Assembly: GCA_035651655.1 (NCBI GenBank)
Contig: DASRFG010000002.1
Span: forward strand, 186,001-250,000
Direction: 5' to 3'
DNA from: Terriglobales bacterium
GTDB lineage: Bacteria; Acidobacteriota; Terriglobia; Terriglobales; Acidobacteriaceae
DNA length: 64,000 nt
Position numbers and translations under genes: made by a program. The number at the start of each line of letters is the position of its first letter. Within the stretch, counting starts at the first letter, position 1. Shown in pieces: positions 54,933-63,487 of this stretch. The notes below the pieces were generated by a model. The model searched no databases and had not been told where the DNA came from. It was given only the letters and a program-made list of their open reading frames with translations.

Positions 54933-55417
54933 TGCAGAGATTCCTTGCCATGGGGAAAAATCGCGCGCTGCAGGTTGCTCTGCTCTCGCTTGCGGTGATT
55001 GCCCTCATGGGCGCTGGTGATGATGCCCGCTTCAACGATCTCGGACATCGCGTCATGTGCGTGTGCGGCTGCCGTCAGATTCTGCTCGAGTGCAATCACG
55101 TGGGCTGCACGTACTCTGACCGTATGCGCGATGAATTAGCGGCGGCAATCAACCGTGGCGACAGCGACGACCTCACTCTGCAAGCCTTCGTCCAGAAATA
55201 CGGCACCATTGTGCTCGCCGCGCCCACCACCAGCGGCTTCAACCGTGTGGCATGGATTGCGCCCTACATGGCACTGGTGTTCGGCTTGACCGCGGTTGTG
55301 GTAGTGATTCGAGGATGGAGAAGACCGACTGCAGGCTCACTCGCGGCCAGGTCTGGCTCCCCCGACCCCGCATTAGATCCATTTCGCAAACAGGCGCGCC
55401 GGGAGACTGAATTATGA
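54932..55417 (+). CDS. ccmH: CcmH-type cytochrome c maturation protein
   Basis: The 161-aa protein has an N-terminal membrane segment or signal (LQVALLSLAVIALMGAG), a CcmH domain with a redox motif in MCVCGCRQILLECNHVGC (about 43-60), YSDRMRDELAAAINRGDSDD and LQAFVQKYGTIVLAAP, then a C-terminal helix (IAPYMALVFGLTAVVVVIRGW). CcmH normally uses LRCxxCQ to keep the apocytochrome thiols reduced; here the motif is CVCGC, a variant I associate with this lineage. It overlaps both neighbours by a few bases. Confidence 0.9.
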   Translation: MQRFLAMGKNRALQVALLSLAVIALMGAGDDARFNDLGHRVMCVCGCRQILLECNHVGCTYSDRMRDELAAAINRGDSDDLTLQAFVQKYGTIVLAAPTTSGFNRVAWIAPYMALVFGLTAVVVVIRGWRRPTAGSLAARSGSPDPALDPFRKQARRETEL

Positions 55418-55728
55418 TCTTCGCCGCCTGTTCAGCATTCACATTAGCCGTCCTGGTTTACATTTTCTGGGTACCAGGGGAAGTGATATCCACTCCTGAG
55501 AAAACTCGTCTGGCCTATCTTCTTGAACGCAAAGATGTGGTTTACGAGAACCTCCGCGATCTGAATTTCGAATACAACGCTGGCAAGCTGCCGGAGGCGG
55601 ACTACCAATCCATGAAGTCGTCATTAGAAGATGAAGCCGCCAAGTTGCTGGCCGAAATTTCTGCCCTGGAAGTTATTCCGCACGCCTCCTATGCGATCTC
55701 AGGTCGCCAGAAGGGAGCGCGGAATTGA
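55414..55728 (+). CDS. CcmI-like small membrane protein
   Basis: The 104-aa product has an N-terminal helix (FAACSAFTLAVLVYIFWVPG) followed by a cytoplasmic coiled-coil-type domain (LLERKDVVYENLRDLNFEYNAGKLPEADYQSMKSSLEDEAAKLLAEIS). This is like the membrane-proximal part of CcmI/CycH, which holds apocytochromes, but without the TPR half. Its ATG overlaps the ccmH stop (ATGA), and it is followed directly by the carboxypeptidase-regulatory-like gene. Confidence 0.8.
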   Translation: MIFAACSAFTLAVLVYIFWVPGEVISTPEKTRLAYLLERKDVVYENLRDLNFEYNAGKLPEADYQSMKSSLEDEAAKLLAEISALEVIPHASYAISGRQKGARN

Positions 55729-55742
55729 GCCTCGAGGTTTTC

Positions 55743-57023
55743 ATGCCGTCCCCACGGTCGCCAATCCGACCTCTGCTGTTTATAGTCCTGAGCACGTTGC
55801 TGCTGGCTGGTCTCGCTGCCGCCGAAGACCTCACTGGGACGGTCACCAATAAGACCACAGGCAAGCCGTCTGCCGGCGATGATGTGGTTCTAATCAAACT
55901 GGCGCAGGGCATGGAAGAGGGGGCACGAACCAAGACCAATGCCAAGGGCGAGTTCACGCTGCCGCTGGACAATGCCGCCAATCCTCACCTGGTACGGGTC
56001 AATCATCAGGCGGTAAATTACTTCCGCCAGGCTCCCCCGGGAACCAGCGCGGTTGACGTAGAGGTATATGACGTCGCCAAAAAAATCCCCGGTATTGCCA
56101 CCCCGATTGACATTATGGCGTTCCAGACTGACAAAGGTTTCCTTGAAGTAGTAGAGAAGTTCGTAGTCAGGAACACTTCCACGCCGCCGCGAACGCAGAT
56201 GAACGAAAACAATTATGAGTTCCAGCTGCCCAACGGCGCAATCGTAGATTCGGGCCTCGCTAAAGGACCCAACGGTCAGCCGGTAAACAGCGCCCCCGTG
56301 CCACTTGCGCAGAAAAACCGCTACGCCTTTGCCTTTCCTTTACGTCCCGGCGAAACTCAGTTTCAGGTTTCCTATCACTTGCCTTATAGCGGCCAGGCGC
56401 GCATTGAGCCCAAGCTCCTTTCGGCCATGGAGCACTTTGTGGTGATGCTGCCGAAGGAGATGCAATTCAAGCCCGAGGCCGGGAGTTTCCAGTCCATTCC
56501 TGATGAGACCGGCGCAAATGTACAGGTGGTCACTGGAGTGCAGCCCAGCCAGCCTCTTGCCTTCACCGTTGCCGGGAACGGCACATTGCACCTTGGAGAT
56601 GAGCAGGCCCAAGGAGGCGGAGGCGAATCCGGCGCGGCATCGGGCCCGGAAGTTGCCAATAGCCGTCGACCTGGCGGCGGCCTTGGTCCACCCACCGACT
56701 CGCCAGATCCGTTGCACCAGTATCGCTGGTTCATCCTCTCCGGCTTTGTTGCGGTGTTGGCTTTCGGTGCGGTGTACATTGCCACCCGCAGTGCCTCTGC
56801 TCCTCGTGCGGCTGCCGGTGCGGCCGGAAACGGTGGCGCCGGTTCGCGCTCCGCGGCTCTGCAGCAACCCAATCGCTCCGCTCTGTTGCTGGAAGCTCTA
56901 AAAGAAGAAATGTTTGAACTGGAAGTCGAGCGCCAGCAGGGCCGCATCTCCCACCAGGATTACGAAAAGTCCAAGGCTGCTCTCGACCAGACCCTCCAGC
57001 GAGCGATCACCCGCAAGAAGTAA
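55743..57023 (+). CDS. exported carboxypeptidase-regulatory-like protein of the ccm operon
   Basis: The ATG at 55743 has GAGG upstream; a TTG at 55725 is in frame, but the signal peptide (PLLFIVLSTLLLAGLAAAED) starts cleanly from the ATG. The 426-aa protein then has an Ig-like carboxypeptidase regulatory domain (LTGTVTNKTTGKPSAGDDVVLIKL ... NHQAVNYFRQ), a beta-rich middle, a Gly/Pro linker, one helix (WFILSGFVAVLAFGAVYIA) and a cytoplasmic tail EEMFELEVERQQGRISHQDYEKSKAAL that resembles the coiled region of the CcmI-like protein just upstream. That resemblance and the spacing tie it to cytochrome maturation. The exact role is unknown. Confidence 0.85.
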   Translation: MPSPRSPIRPLLFIVLSTLLLAGLAAAEDLTGTVTNKTTGKPSAGDDVVLIKLAQGMEEGARTKTNAKGEFTLPLDNAANPHLVRVNHQAVNYFRQAPPGTSAVDVEVYDVAKKIPGIATPIDIMAFQTDKGFLEVVEKFVVRNTSTPPRTQMNENNYEFQLPNGAIVDSGLAKGPNGQPVNSAPVPLAQKNRYAFAFPLRPGETQFQVSYHLPYSGQARIEPKLLSAMEHFVVMLPKEMQFKPEAGSFQSIPDETGANVQVVTGVQPSQPLAFTVAGNGTLHLGDEQAQGGGGESGAASGPEVANSRRPGGGLGPPTDSPDPLHQYRWFILSGFVAVLAFGAVYIATRSASAPRAAAGAAGNGGAGSRSAALQQPNRSALLLEALKEEMFELEVERQQGRISHQDYEKSKAALDQTLQRAITRKK

Positions 57024-57199
57024 GCTCATTGTGGACTCCGGGGCACCGGCCCTTTGCTCCTTCAATGCGAGTTGGCCGTAGCTTCGGTGGAATTACCTGT
57101 CACAGCGGTTGACTTTGCAGCGTACGAACATGAGATTTGGACAGGCGTGAGCGCTTGTCTGCAATTGCAGTAGCCTTGTATTTTGGAAAGAGGAAAGGG

Positions 57200-57577
57200 A
57201 TGACGTACAAAAGAGGTTTCATCCTCGTGCTCGTCCTTACAGCCGCTTGCGGCTTTGGGCTTACATGGATGGCCATTCACCCAACCAGCATTCGTCATTT
57301 GAATCAAAGTCGCGTGCTGCTGTTTATGTTGCTAATCTTTGCGGTTATTCCGATCTATCCCCTCTATAGGCGGTTTAAAGGGATGCATTCATTTCGTTAT
57401 CTGCTGTTAATCGTGACGATCCTAACCACTACAGCGAGCGTTGTTGCAGAGTACGTCCTTCCCTCCGATGCTGGTTTAAGTGACGCCTTATTTAAAATTG
57501 GCACACTGCTGATCGTAACAACCTGCGTGGTCTTCATCTGGAATAGCCTCGTGAAACGACGGCCCGGATCACAATAG
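57200..57577 (+). CDS. small four-helix membrane protein, function unknown
   Basis: The ATG at 57200 is preferred (AGAGGAAAGG just upstream) over the frame opening at 57137. The 125-aa product has four hydrophobic helices (FILVLVLTAACGFGLTWMAI, VLLFMLLIFAVIPIYPLY, YLLLIVTILTTTASVVAEYVL, FKIGTLLIVTTCVVFIWNSL) and a basic C-terminus (VKRRPGSQ). No family recognised. Confidence 0.75.
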   Translation: MTYKRGFILVLVLTAACGFGLTWMAIHPTSIRHLNQSRVLLFMLLIFAVIPIYPLYRRFKGMHSFRYLLLIVTILTTTASVVAEYVLPSDAGLSDALFKIGTLLIVTTCVVFIWNSLVKRRPGSQ

Positions 57578-57593
57578 CTGGTTTGTACCGATC

Positions 57594-57743
57594 ATGGAAC
57601 AAGACGAAAAGCTGAATAGAAAAGTCGAGACGTTAAGAGGCATTTACGGTAGCAAAGGCATAGACCTCAATGAAGACGAAGTAAAGGCTCTCGCACATCA
57701 CTGGGAAGCAATCCGCTTCGTGCTGCCATTCTGTGCTGCCTAA
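57594..57743 (+). CDS. 49-aa putative small protein
   Basis: An uninterrupted frame, ATG at 57594 to TAA at 57741, just after the membrane gene. The peptide is charged and helical (EQDEKLNRKVETLRGIYGSKG, LNEDEVKALAHHWEAIRFV). There is no clear ribosome site, but codon use and the amphipathic pattern look protein-like. Possibly translated with the preceding gene. Moderate doubt. Confidence 0.4.
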   Translation: MEQDEKLNRKVETLRGIYGSKGIDLNEDEVKALAHHWEAIRFVLPFCAA

Positions 57744-57968
57744 TCATTCTTGCGCTTGTGGCGTTCTTAATCTTAGGTTTGTATTGTGAACCTGGCCTTC
57801 AATCGCGAACAAAGGCAATACTCCCGCTAATGGCTCAAGGCAATGATAGATTTTAATTGTGAACCGATTCTCTTAAACCGCAATTAAGGGCACCCCACCT
57901 CGACGTAATCTCGTCCTCGTTACCAGAGTGACGCTTCTCGAATCCTCATTGTCAGGTATGCTGGTGAT

Positions 57969-58210
57969 GCATCGAGAGCAGCGTGAACTCGCTTCACGCT
58001 CCGCAACCTGCGGATAACGCAAGGTGCGTTGAACGCTTTTAACCGCGTTCGATGTGGTGAAGAAAACTTCACAACAGAATCACTCCATCTCGATGCGCTG
58101 AAAGGAAGCGCATCAATGTAGCCCATCAACCCTGGTGTCCATACCTGCATCGAGCAGCCTCGGGATCTGCTCTTTGGCTCTTCGCAATTTTCAGAGCTCT
58201 TTCTGAGCTC
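57969..58210 (+). ncRNA. candidate structured RNA: six hairpins and a long-range pairing
   Basis: In 242 intergenic bases I find these stems. GCGTGAA/TTCACGC (57981-57999), ACCTGCG/CGC-A-AGGT with one bulge (58006-58025) and GAACGC/GCGTTC (58031-58050). GTGAAG/CTTCAC with an AAAA loop (58057-58072), GATGCGCT/AGCGCATC (58092-58114) and GAGCTC/GAGCTC (58194-58210). In addition GCATCGAG (57969-57976) is exactly complementary to CTCGATGC (58089-58096), which would close a multibranch loop around the first four and compete with the fifth hairpin. A second GCATCGAG at 58147-58154 is an alternative partner. It lies ahead of the plus-strand gene at 58269, so it may be its leader or an independent RNA. 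The strand is inferred. Confidence 0.5.
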
Positions 58211-58268
58211 CTCAGTTCCCGCCAACTCCCTTGATTGTTCCGGCATCCTCTTCAGCTGGAGGTTTTAT

Positions 58269-58709
58269 ATGGCTCTCCTGGACGTTGGTGTGAAGATGCT
58301 AGCGAATCGCATGCCCAAGGTTCTTTCGCCTAAGACACATGCCATCATTGATTACGCCACCGCCGGCGCATTCTTCGTTATGGCGCCCATCCTGTGGAAG
58401 CGGAACAGGCGGGCGGCCATTGCGTCGCTGGCCTGCGGCGCGGCTGCAACCACTGCCGCCGTGCTGGCTGACCATCCAGGCGGAGCAGCAAAAATCGTGA
58501 ATTTCCCCACTCACGGCAAAATGGAAGCCGGATTCTCGGGGGTTGTGGCCTCCCTGCCCAGCTTGCTCGGATTCAGCGGCGAGTGGCCGGCCATCTTCTT
58601 CCGCAGCCAGGGTTTGGCGATCGCTGCTATCAACGGCTTGACTGAATTCGAGAGCGAACTCGAAGAAGAAGAGCCTGGCTTCCGCCGTCGAGGCCGCTTC
58701 GCCGCCTAA
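58269..58709 (+). CDS. small membrane protein, function unknown
   Basis: GGAGG lies seven bases before the ATG. The 146-aa protein starts with a conserved-looking KVLSPKTHAIIDYATAGAFFVMAPILW, has helices at about 25-43, 50-66 and 88-105 (FSGVVASLPSLLGF), a HPGG turn, and an acidic then basic tail (ELEEEEPGFRRRG). It resembles SPW-repeat-like small membrane proteins of Acidobacteriota, but I do not assign a family. It sits directly downstream of the hairpin-rich region. Confidence 0.75.
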   Translation: MALLDVGVKMLANRMPKVLSPKTHAIIDYATAGAFFVMAPILWKRNRRAAIASLACGAAATTAAVLADHPGGAAKIVNFPTHGKMEAGFSGVVASLPSLLGFSGEWPAIFFRSQGLAIAAINGLTEFESELEEEEPGFRRRGRFAA

Positions 58710-58764
58710 AGCCGGGCAGAACCACGTAGGCACAGGCGCCCTCTCCTGGCTGGGGAACCATAAA

Positions 58765-58812
58765 TCACGTGGGCACAGGCGCCCTCGCCTGTGCGGGCGA
58801 GCGTAGCTCGCC
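58765..58812. repeat. 48-bp REP-like repeat, copy 1
   Basis: Identical to 58865-58912, exactly 100 bases apart. Contains two perfect hairpins, GCACAGGCG/CGCCTGTGC and GGCGAGC/GCTCGCC. A diverged partial copy starts at 58723 (GGCACAGGCGCCCTCTCCTG). Confidence 0.85.
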
Positions 58813-58864
58813 TTGAGCCCAGGGCGGATGCTCCTGCGTAAGTCGATGAGTGCATTCACCCAAC

Positions 58865-58912
58865 TCACGTGGGCACAGGCGCCCTCGCCTGTGCGGGCGA
58901 GCGTAGCTCGCC
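58865..58912. repeat. 48-bp REP-like repeat, copy 2
   Basis: Exact copy of 58765-58812; ends 62 bases before the htpX start. Double-hairpin structure typical of REP doublets or exported non-autonomous elements. Confidence 0.85.
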
Positions 58913-58974
58913 ACGCCACAAAGCACCCCGGGGAACTGAATCCCCCTCTCCGGCGTATCATCTACATAGTAGAC

Positions 58975-59835
58975 ATGGGAAACGCCTTTAAAACCGCATC
59001 TCTGCTTACCGCCCTTACTCTGGTTCTGCTGTTTATTGGGGAGTACTTTGGTGGGCGCAACGGCCTGGTCACGGCGCTGATTTTCGCCGCGCTGATCAAT
59101 TTTGTCTCTTATTTCTTCTCCGACAAGATCTCCCTTGCCATGTATCGTGCGCGGCCAGTGACGCGCGAAGAGTTGCCGCGGGTTTACTCCGTGGTGGAGC
59201 GGATCACGCAGCGCGTCGGACTGCCTATGCCGAAGATTTTCGTGATTCCCACCGAGTCGCCCAACGCCTTCGCCACCGGACGCAACCCGTCGCATGCGTC
59301 AGTAGCTGTGACGCAAGGCATCCTGGATTTGCTGAATGATGAGGAACTGGAGGGCGTGCTGGCGCATGAACTCGGGCACGTACGCAACCGTGACATCCTC
59401 ATCAGTTCCGTTGCTGCTACCCTCGCGGGCGCGATTACTTTCCTGGCCCGTATGGGCTATTGGGCCGGACTCTTTGGAGGTTTCGGCGGCCGCGACGACG
59501 ATCGGAACCGTGGCGGGTTGGGAGCGTTGCTCATGATCATCCTCGCGCCCCTTGCCGCCATGCTGATCCAGTTGGCGGTTTCGCGCTCGCGTGAATACCA
59601 GGCCGATGAAACCGGCGCCCACTTCACCGGAAACCCTTACGCTCTCGCTAGTGCGCTGCGCAAGCTGGACGCATACTCACGGCGCGTCCCGATGGTGGCA
59701 ACGCCTTCTACTGCGCACCTATTCATTATTCAGCCGGTGCTGGGGATGAATCTGGGCAGCTTGTTCTCCACGCATCCACCGATCGCAAAACGGATCGAGC
59801 GCCTCACCGGACGGCCGGCAGAATTTACCCAATAA
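58975..59835 (+). CDS. htpX: HtpX-family membrane zinc metalloprotease
   Basis: The frame opens at 58813, but that extension runs through the REP repeats. The ATG at 58975 gives the usual 286 aa and starts before the first helix. Membrane segments (about 8-26, 31-48, 150-172, 188-205) surround the M48 site [13 protein letters not shown] (HExxH, about 126-138) and a downstream Glu in [13 protein letters not shown]. HtpX degrades damaged membrane proteins, complementing FtsH. It stands alone after the repeats. Confidence 0.95.
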   Translation: MGNAFKTASLLTALTLVLLFIGEYFGGRNGLVTALIFAALINFVSYFFSDKISLAMYRARPVTREELPRVYSVVERITQRVGLPMPKIFVIPTESPNAFATGRNPSHASVAVTQGILDLLNDEELEGVLAHELGHVRNRDILISSVAATLAGAITFLARMGYWAGLFGGFGGRDDDRNRGGLGALLMIILAPLAAMLIQLAVSRSREYQADETGAHFTGNPYALASALRKLDAYSRRVPMVATPSTAHLFIIQPVLGMNLGSLFSTHPPIAKRIERLTGRPAEFTQ

Positions 59836-59922
59836 TGGTTGTGAAACGCCGTCTGCCCAACACTCTCGTAATCATTCGCCTCGTTAGCGCAGTCTGCTCT
59901 CCATAGTAAAATCAAAGCATCC

Positions 59923-60876
59923 ATGTCAACGCAAACCGTCACCGCGTCACGCGCGGCACAACTGGAGAACCTGCTGCGCACGGTCATTCGCGGCAAGGAT
60001 GATGTGGTCCGCCTGGCGCTGGTGGCGTTGTTTGCCCGCGGCCATCTGCTGATTGAAGGCGTTCCCGGCGTGGGCAAGACCACGCTTGCCCAGGCGCTCG
60101 CCCGCGCTATTGACTGCACCTTCCAGCGCGTGCAGTTCACCAGCGACATGCTTCCCAGCGACGTCCTCGGAATTTCCATTTATTCGCCGATGGAACAGAA
60201 GTTCGAGTTTCGTCGCGGCCCGGTGTTCACCAACATTCTGCTGGCCGACGAAATCAACCGCACTACTCCGAAGACACAATCCGCCCTACTTGAAGCCATG
60301 AACGAAGGGCAGGTCACCGTGGATGGCCACGCCTATTCACTCCCTCAACCTTTCCTGGTGATCGCGACCCAGAATCCCGTGGAGCACCACGGAACTTATC
60401 CGCTGCCGGAATCGCAGATGGACCGCTTCCTGATTCGCGCGCGCATGGGTTACCCGGAAGGTGACCATGAGCGCGCGATTTTGCGTTCCGAAGCCGGAGT
60501 TTCGCGGCTGGAAGAACTGCAGCCGGTGCTGAGCTCTGCCGACGTGCTCGCTATTCAACACGAAGTCATTCACGTGCACGTGGATGATTCGCTGGTCAGT
60601 TACACCCTGGAAATTGTCCGCCGCACCCGTGAATCCGAGTACTTGTCGCTGGGCGTCTCGCCGCGCGGGGCGCTCATGCTCTATCGCGGCGCTCAGGCAA
60701 TGGCCTTTCTCGAAGGCCGCACCTTCTGCACTCCGGAAGACTTCAAGCCGCTCGTGGTTCCCGTGTTTGCGCATCGCGTGGTGGTGAATGCGCTCTACTC
60801 CTCGACTCTAAAGAAGACCGAGCAGGCCGAGCAGGTGCTGCGCGAGATCGTGGATAGCGTGCCCGTACCGGTCTAG
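59923..60876 (+). CDS. MoxR-family AAA+ ATPase
   Basis: The 317-aa protein has Walker A EGVPGVGKTTLAQALA (about 45-60), Walker B ILLADEINRTTPKTQSALLEAMNE (about 105-128), FLVIATQNPVEHHGTYPLPESQMDRF (sensor 1, about 145-170) and VSPRGALMLYRGAQAMA (about 243). MoxR proteins are chaperone-like ATPases that usually work with DUF58 and VWA proteins. No such partner is adjacent here; the next gene encodes DUF4149. It follows htpX by 87 bases. Confidence 0.94.
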   Translation: MSTQTVTASRAAQLENLLRTVIRGKDDVVRLALVALFARGHLLIEGVPGVGKTTLAQALARAIDCTFQRVQFTSDMLPSDVLGISIYSPMEQKFEFRRGPVFTNILLADEINRTTPKTQSALLEAMNEGQVTVDGHAYSLPQPFLVIATQNPVEHHGTYPLPESQMDRFLIRARMGYPEGDHERAILRSEAGVSRLEELQPVLSSADVLAIQHEVIHVHVDDSLVSYTLEIVRRTRESEYLSLGVSPRGALMLYRGAQAMAFLEGRTFCTPEDFKPLVVPVFAHRVVVNALYSSTLKKTEQAEQVLREIVDSVPVPV

Positions 60877-60921
60877 TCGTCTGTTCTTTCGCTCACCATC
60901 CCAGATGTAGATAATGGCGCG

Positions 60922-61395
60922 ATGTCTATCTTGCGCTTTTTCATGTTGCTCTCGCTGGTGGTCTGGCTGGGCGGAATCATCTTTTTCGCCTTCGTCGTCG
61001 CGCCTACGGTCTTTTCGGTTCTCCCCACCCGCCATCTGGCCGGACTGGTGGTCGCCCGCGCGCTTTCAGTCCTTCACTGGATGGGCATCATCTCCGCAGT
61101 GGTATTCCTCTGCACTTCCATCGCGTATTCGCGACTGGCGGTCGGCGACCCGCATCCTTTCGCAGCGAGGCACATTCTGGTCATCGTTATGCTGGCGCTG
61201 ACTCTGATCTCGCAGTTTGGGGTCACACCGCGTCTGCACGCCTTGCGAACATCTATAGGAGAGATAGACGCTGTGCCGCCCGACAATCCGGCGCGAGTCC
61301 ATTTCAATCAGCTACACGTTTGGTCCACGCGACTTGAAGGAGGAGTGTTTCTGCTGGGATTGATTGTGCTTTATCTCACCGCACGACAACTGTAA
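60922..61395 (+). CDS. DUF4149 membrane protein
   Basis: The 157-aa protein has four membrane helices (FMLLSLVVWLGGIIFFAFVVAP, about 7-28; LHWMGIISAVVFLCTSIAY; ILVIVMLALTLISQF; GGVFLLGLIVLYLTA). It has the motif FNQLHVWSTRLEGGVF near the C-terminus, characteristic of DUF4149 (related to eukaryotic TMEM205). Function unknown. It is convergent with ychF. Confidence 0.88.
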   Translation: MSILRFFMLLSLVVWLGGIIFFAFVVAPTVFSVLPTRHLAGLVVARALSVLHWMGIISAVVFLCTSIAYSRLAVGDPHPFAARHILVIVMLALTLISQFGVTPRLHALRTSIGEIDAVPPDNPARVHFNQLHVWSTRLEGGVFLLGLIVLYLTARQL

Positions 61396-61418
61396 CTGAG
61401 CACGAAGAACTGCTTCCC

Positions 61419-62504
61419 TCACCCACTATGTCTGATGTGCAAAATATCCCCATCCTGCACAATGTAGTCTTTGCCCTCCAGCCTCAGCGTACCTTTGGCG
61501 CGGGCATTCGCTTCGGATCCGGCGTCCAGCAGCGCGTCCCAGCGAATCGTCTCGGCTCGAATGAAATGCTTCTCCAAATCAGAGTGGATCGCTCCTGCCG
61601 CCTGAGGGGCGCGGGTATTACGCGGAATGGTCCAGGCGCGGCATTCATCTTCTCCCACCGTAAAAAATGAAATCACGCCAAGCAGCTCGTAGGTCTTGCG
61701 CACCAGCCGCACCAGGCCACTTTCTTTCAAACCATAGCTGGAGAGAAACTCAGCCGCATCTTCGTCGTTCATCTCCGCCAGCTCAGCCTCAACTTTGCCG
61801 CAAATGGCCGTCGCACCGGCGTTCGGGCGTGAGGCCACCTCGTCCAGTTTGTATTTTGAAATGGCATTCTCCAGTTCGCGACCCAACTCACTCGTCTCGG
61901 TTACGTTGAGCACATAAAGGATCGGCTTTTCGCTTAGGAACATGAAGCCGCGCACGCGTTTCTTGTCCTCTGCCGTCATCTCCATCTCTCGTAGAGGCCG
62001 CTCGGTTTCAAGGTGGGCTTTGGCGCGTTTCAACAGGTCGAACTCGCGCTCCAGTTCGGCGGAACGCATTTTCTTCAGGTCTTTTTCCACCCGCTCGAGG
62101 CGCTTCTCCACTTGACCGAGGTCGCTGACCATCAAATCAAAATCCACATTCTTGATGTCGCGCAGCGGATTGATGTCGCCGACGTGCGGAATCGAAGGAT
62201 CGTCGAATGCCCGCACTACATGCGCCAGGGCATCTACATTGCGCAAATGGCCAATGTAGGCAGACTCCTTGAGCGCCTCCTGCCCAATTGCGCCCACATC
62301 CGCATAATCAATTGCGGCGTGTACCAGTTTGCGCGGATTGTAGAGCGCGGCCAGCCGGTCGAGCCGATCGTCCGGAACTTTCGCCACCCCAATGTGCGCC
62401 TCTCTTGGATTAGCGAGCGCGTGTTCGGAGAGCTTTGCCTTGGTAAGAATGCGAAATAGTGATGTCTTGCCTACCTGCGGCAGGCCGATGATGCCAGTTT
62501 TCAT
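61419..62504 (-). CDS. ychF: ribosome-binding ATPase/GTPase YchF
   Basis: The ATG at 62504 puts the protein at the P-loop KTGIIGLPQVGKTSLFRIL as in relatives; an upstream start at 62540 is also in frame. The 361-aa protein has REAHIGVAKVPDDRLD, an Obg-type switch region, VLNVTE near residue 200, ICGKVEAELAEMNDEDAAEFL and the C-terminal TGS domain (ISFFTVGEDECRAWTIPRNTRAPQAAGAIHSDLEKHFIRAE ... KDYIVQDGDILHIRH). YchF (OLA1) binds ribosomes and prefers ATP. Confident on family. Confidence 0.95.
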   Translation of the reverse strand: MKTGIIGLPQVGKTSLFRILTKAKLSEHALANPREAHIGVAKVPDDRLDRLAALYNPRKLVHAAIDYADVGAIGQEALKESAYIGHLRNVDALAHVVRAFDDPSIPHVGDINPLRDIKNVDFDLMVSDLGQVEKRLERVEKDLKKMRSAELEREFDLLKRAKAHLETERPLREMEMTAEDKKRVRGFMFLSEKPILYVLNVTETSELGRELENAISKYKLDEVASRPNAGATAICGKVEAELAEMNDEDAAEFLSSYGLKESGLVRLVRKTYELLGVISFFTVGEDECRAWTIPRNTRAPQAAGAIHSDLEKHFIRAETIRWDALLDAGSEANARAKGTLRLEGKDYIVQDGDILHIRHSG

Positions 62505-62658
62505 ATGGAGAGAAAATGATAACAGTAGCGCGGTGCCCAAACCCTGGGCTTCCTAAAGATTGAAGTCGCAGGGCGGCTGCTTGCGATAGCCGAGGAGTTC
62601 GGCAAAATATTCAATGGCCTAATTACATCTGTTCAAGCTCGCCATGGCTGAACGATCT

Positions 62659-62680
62659 CGAGTACTGAGTACTGGAACTG
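62659..62680. repeat. ACTGAGTACTG-type repeat before the ZIP gene
   Basis: GAGTACTGAGTACTGGAACTG, the same short unit as between imuA and imuB and before dnaE2. Confidence 0.5.
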
Positions 62681-62710
62681 CCTCTCTGCTATTCTTGCGC
62701 ACTACAAACA

Positions 62711-63442
62711 ATGCACCCCATTGCTCTCAGCATTCTGCTGGGCCTCACGGCTGCCCTGGCCAACGTCGCCGGCGGAGCCGTAATCATGCGGCGGCGCTGG
62801 GAGCACTCTTTTCTCCGATACTTCGTTGCCCTGGGTGCTGGCTTCATGCTGGCAACCGCGATCGTTGAAATGGTCCCTGAGAGCGTGCGCCTGCGTGGTC
62901 TTCGCGCTGGATATCTTGTGCTGCTGGGGTATTTGATCATCCATTTTTTTGAGCACACGGTGACCCCGCACTTTCATTTTGGCGAGGAAACCCACGCCGC
63001 CGAATTTGTTCATGCGCACAAAAGTTACTCGGTGCTGCTGGGACTGCTGATCCACACCTTCTTCGACGGCATCGCTATCACCTCCGGCTTTCTTCTCTCC
63101 AATGCGCTGGGGTGGATAATCTTTGTCGCCATTTTCTTGCACAAAATTCCGGAAGGCTTCACCGTGGCCTCGGTTATGCTGGCCAGCGGACGAAGCCGAG
63201 CTATGGCCTGGGCATCTTCGGTGTTGCTGGGCGCCGCCACCCTGGCTGGAGTATTGGTAATGGCAGTTTTCCGCCATGCGGTTGCTGCTGGCTTGCCGCT
63301 CTCAGCCGGGGTCACGATTTACGTAGCGGCTACCGATTTGATGCCCGAGGTCAACAAAGAGCCGGGCGTGCGAATGGCGCTGCTGGTCTTCTTTGGAGTC
63401 GGTTTACTGTTCGTTCTTGACAATTTTTTACACGTGCACTGA
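62711..63442 (+). CDS. ZIP-family metal transporter
   Basis: The 243-aa protein has about eight helices with the ZIP metal-site motifs HTFFDGIAITSGF (about 117-129) and HKIPEGFTVASVML (about 143-156), and a His-rich region (HTVTPHFHFGEETHAAEFVHAH, about 81-102) that may sense or bind zinc. It likely imports zinc or iron; substrate cannot be read from sequence alone. There is no clear ribosome site before the ATG. Confidence 0.93.
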   Translation: MHPIALSILLGLTAALANVAGGAVIMRRRWEHSFLRYFVALGAGFMLATAIVEMVPESVRLRGLRAGYLVLLGYLIIHFFEHTVTPHFHFGEETHAAEFVHAHKSYSVLLGLLIHTFFDGIAITSGFLLSNALGWIIFVAIFLHKIPEGFTVASVMLASGRSRAMAWASSVLLGAATLAGVLVMAVFRHAVAAGLPLSAGVTIYVAATDLMPEVNKEPGVRMALLVFFGVGLLFVLDNFLHVH

Positions 63443-63487
63443 CGTCATTTCAGCTGCCTGCGGTAGTAAAATTATTTTCTGAAGAAC

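Noticed and set aside
57920-58246. 108-codon minus-strand frame
   Set aside because: It lies over the hairpin-rich region; no family, and perfect palindromes keep frames open on both strands by chance.
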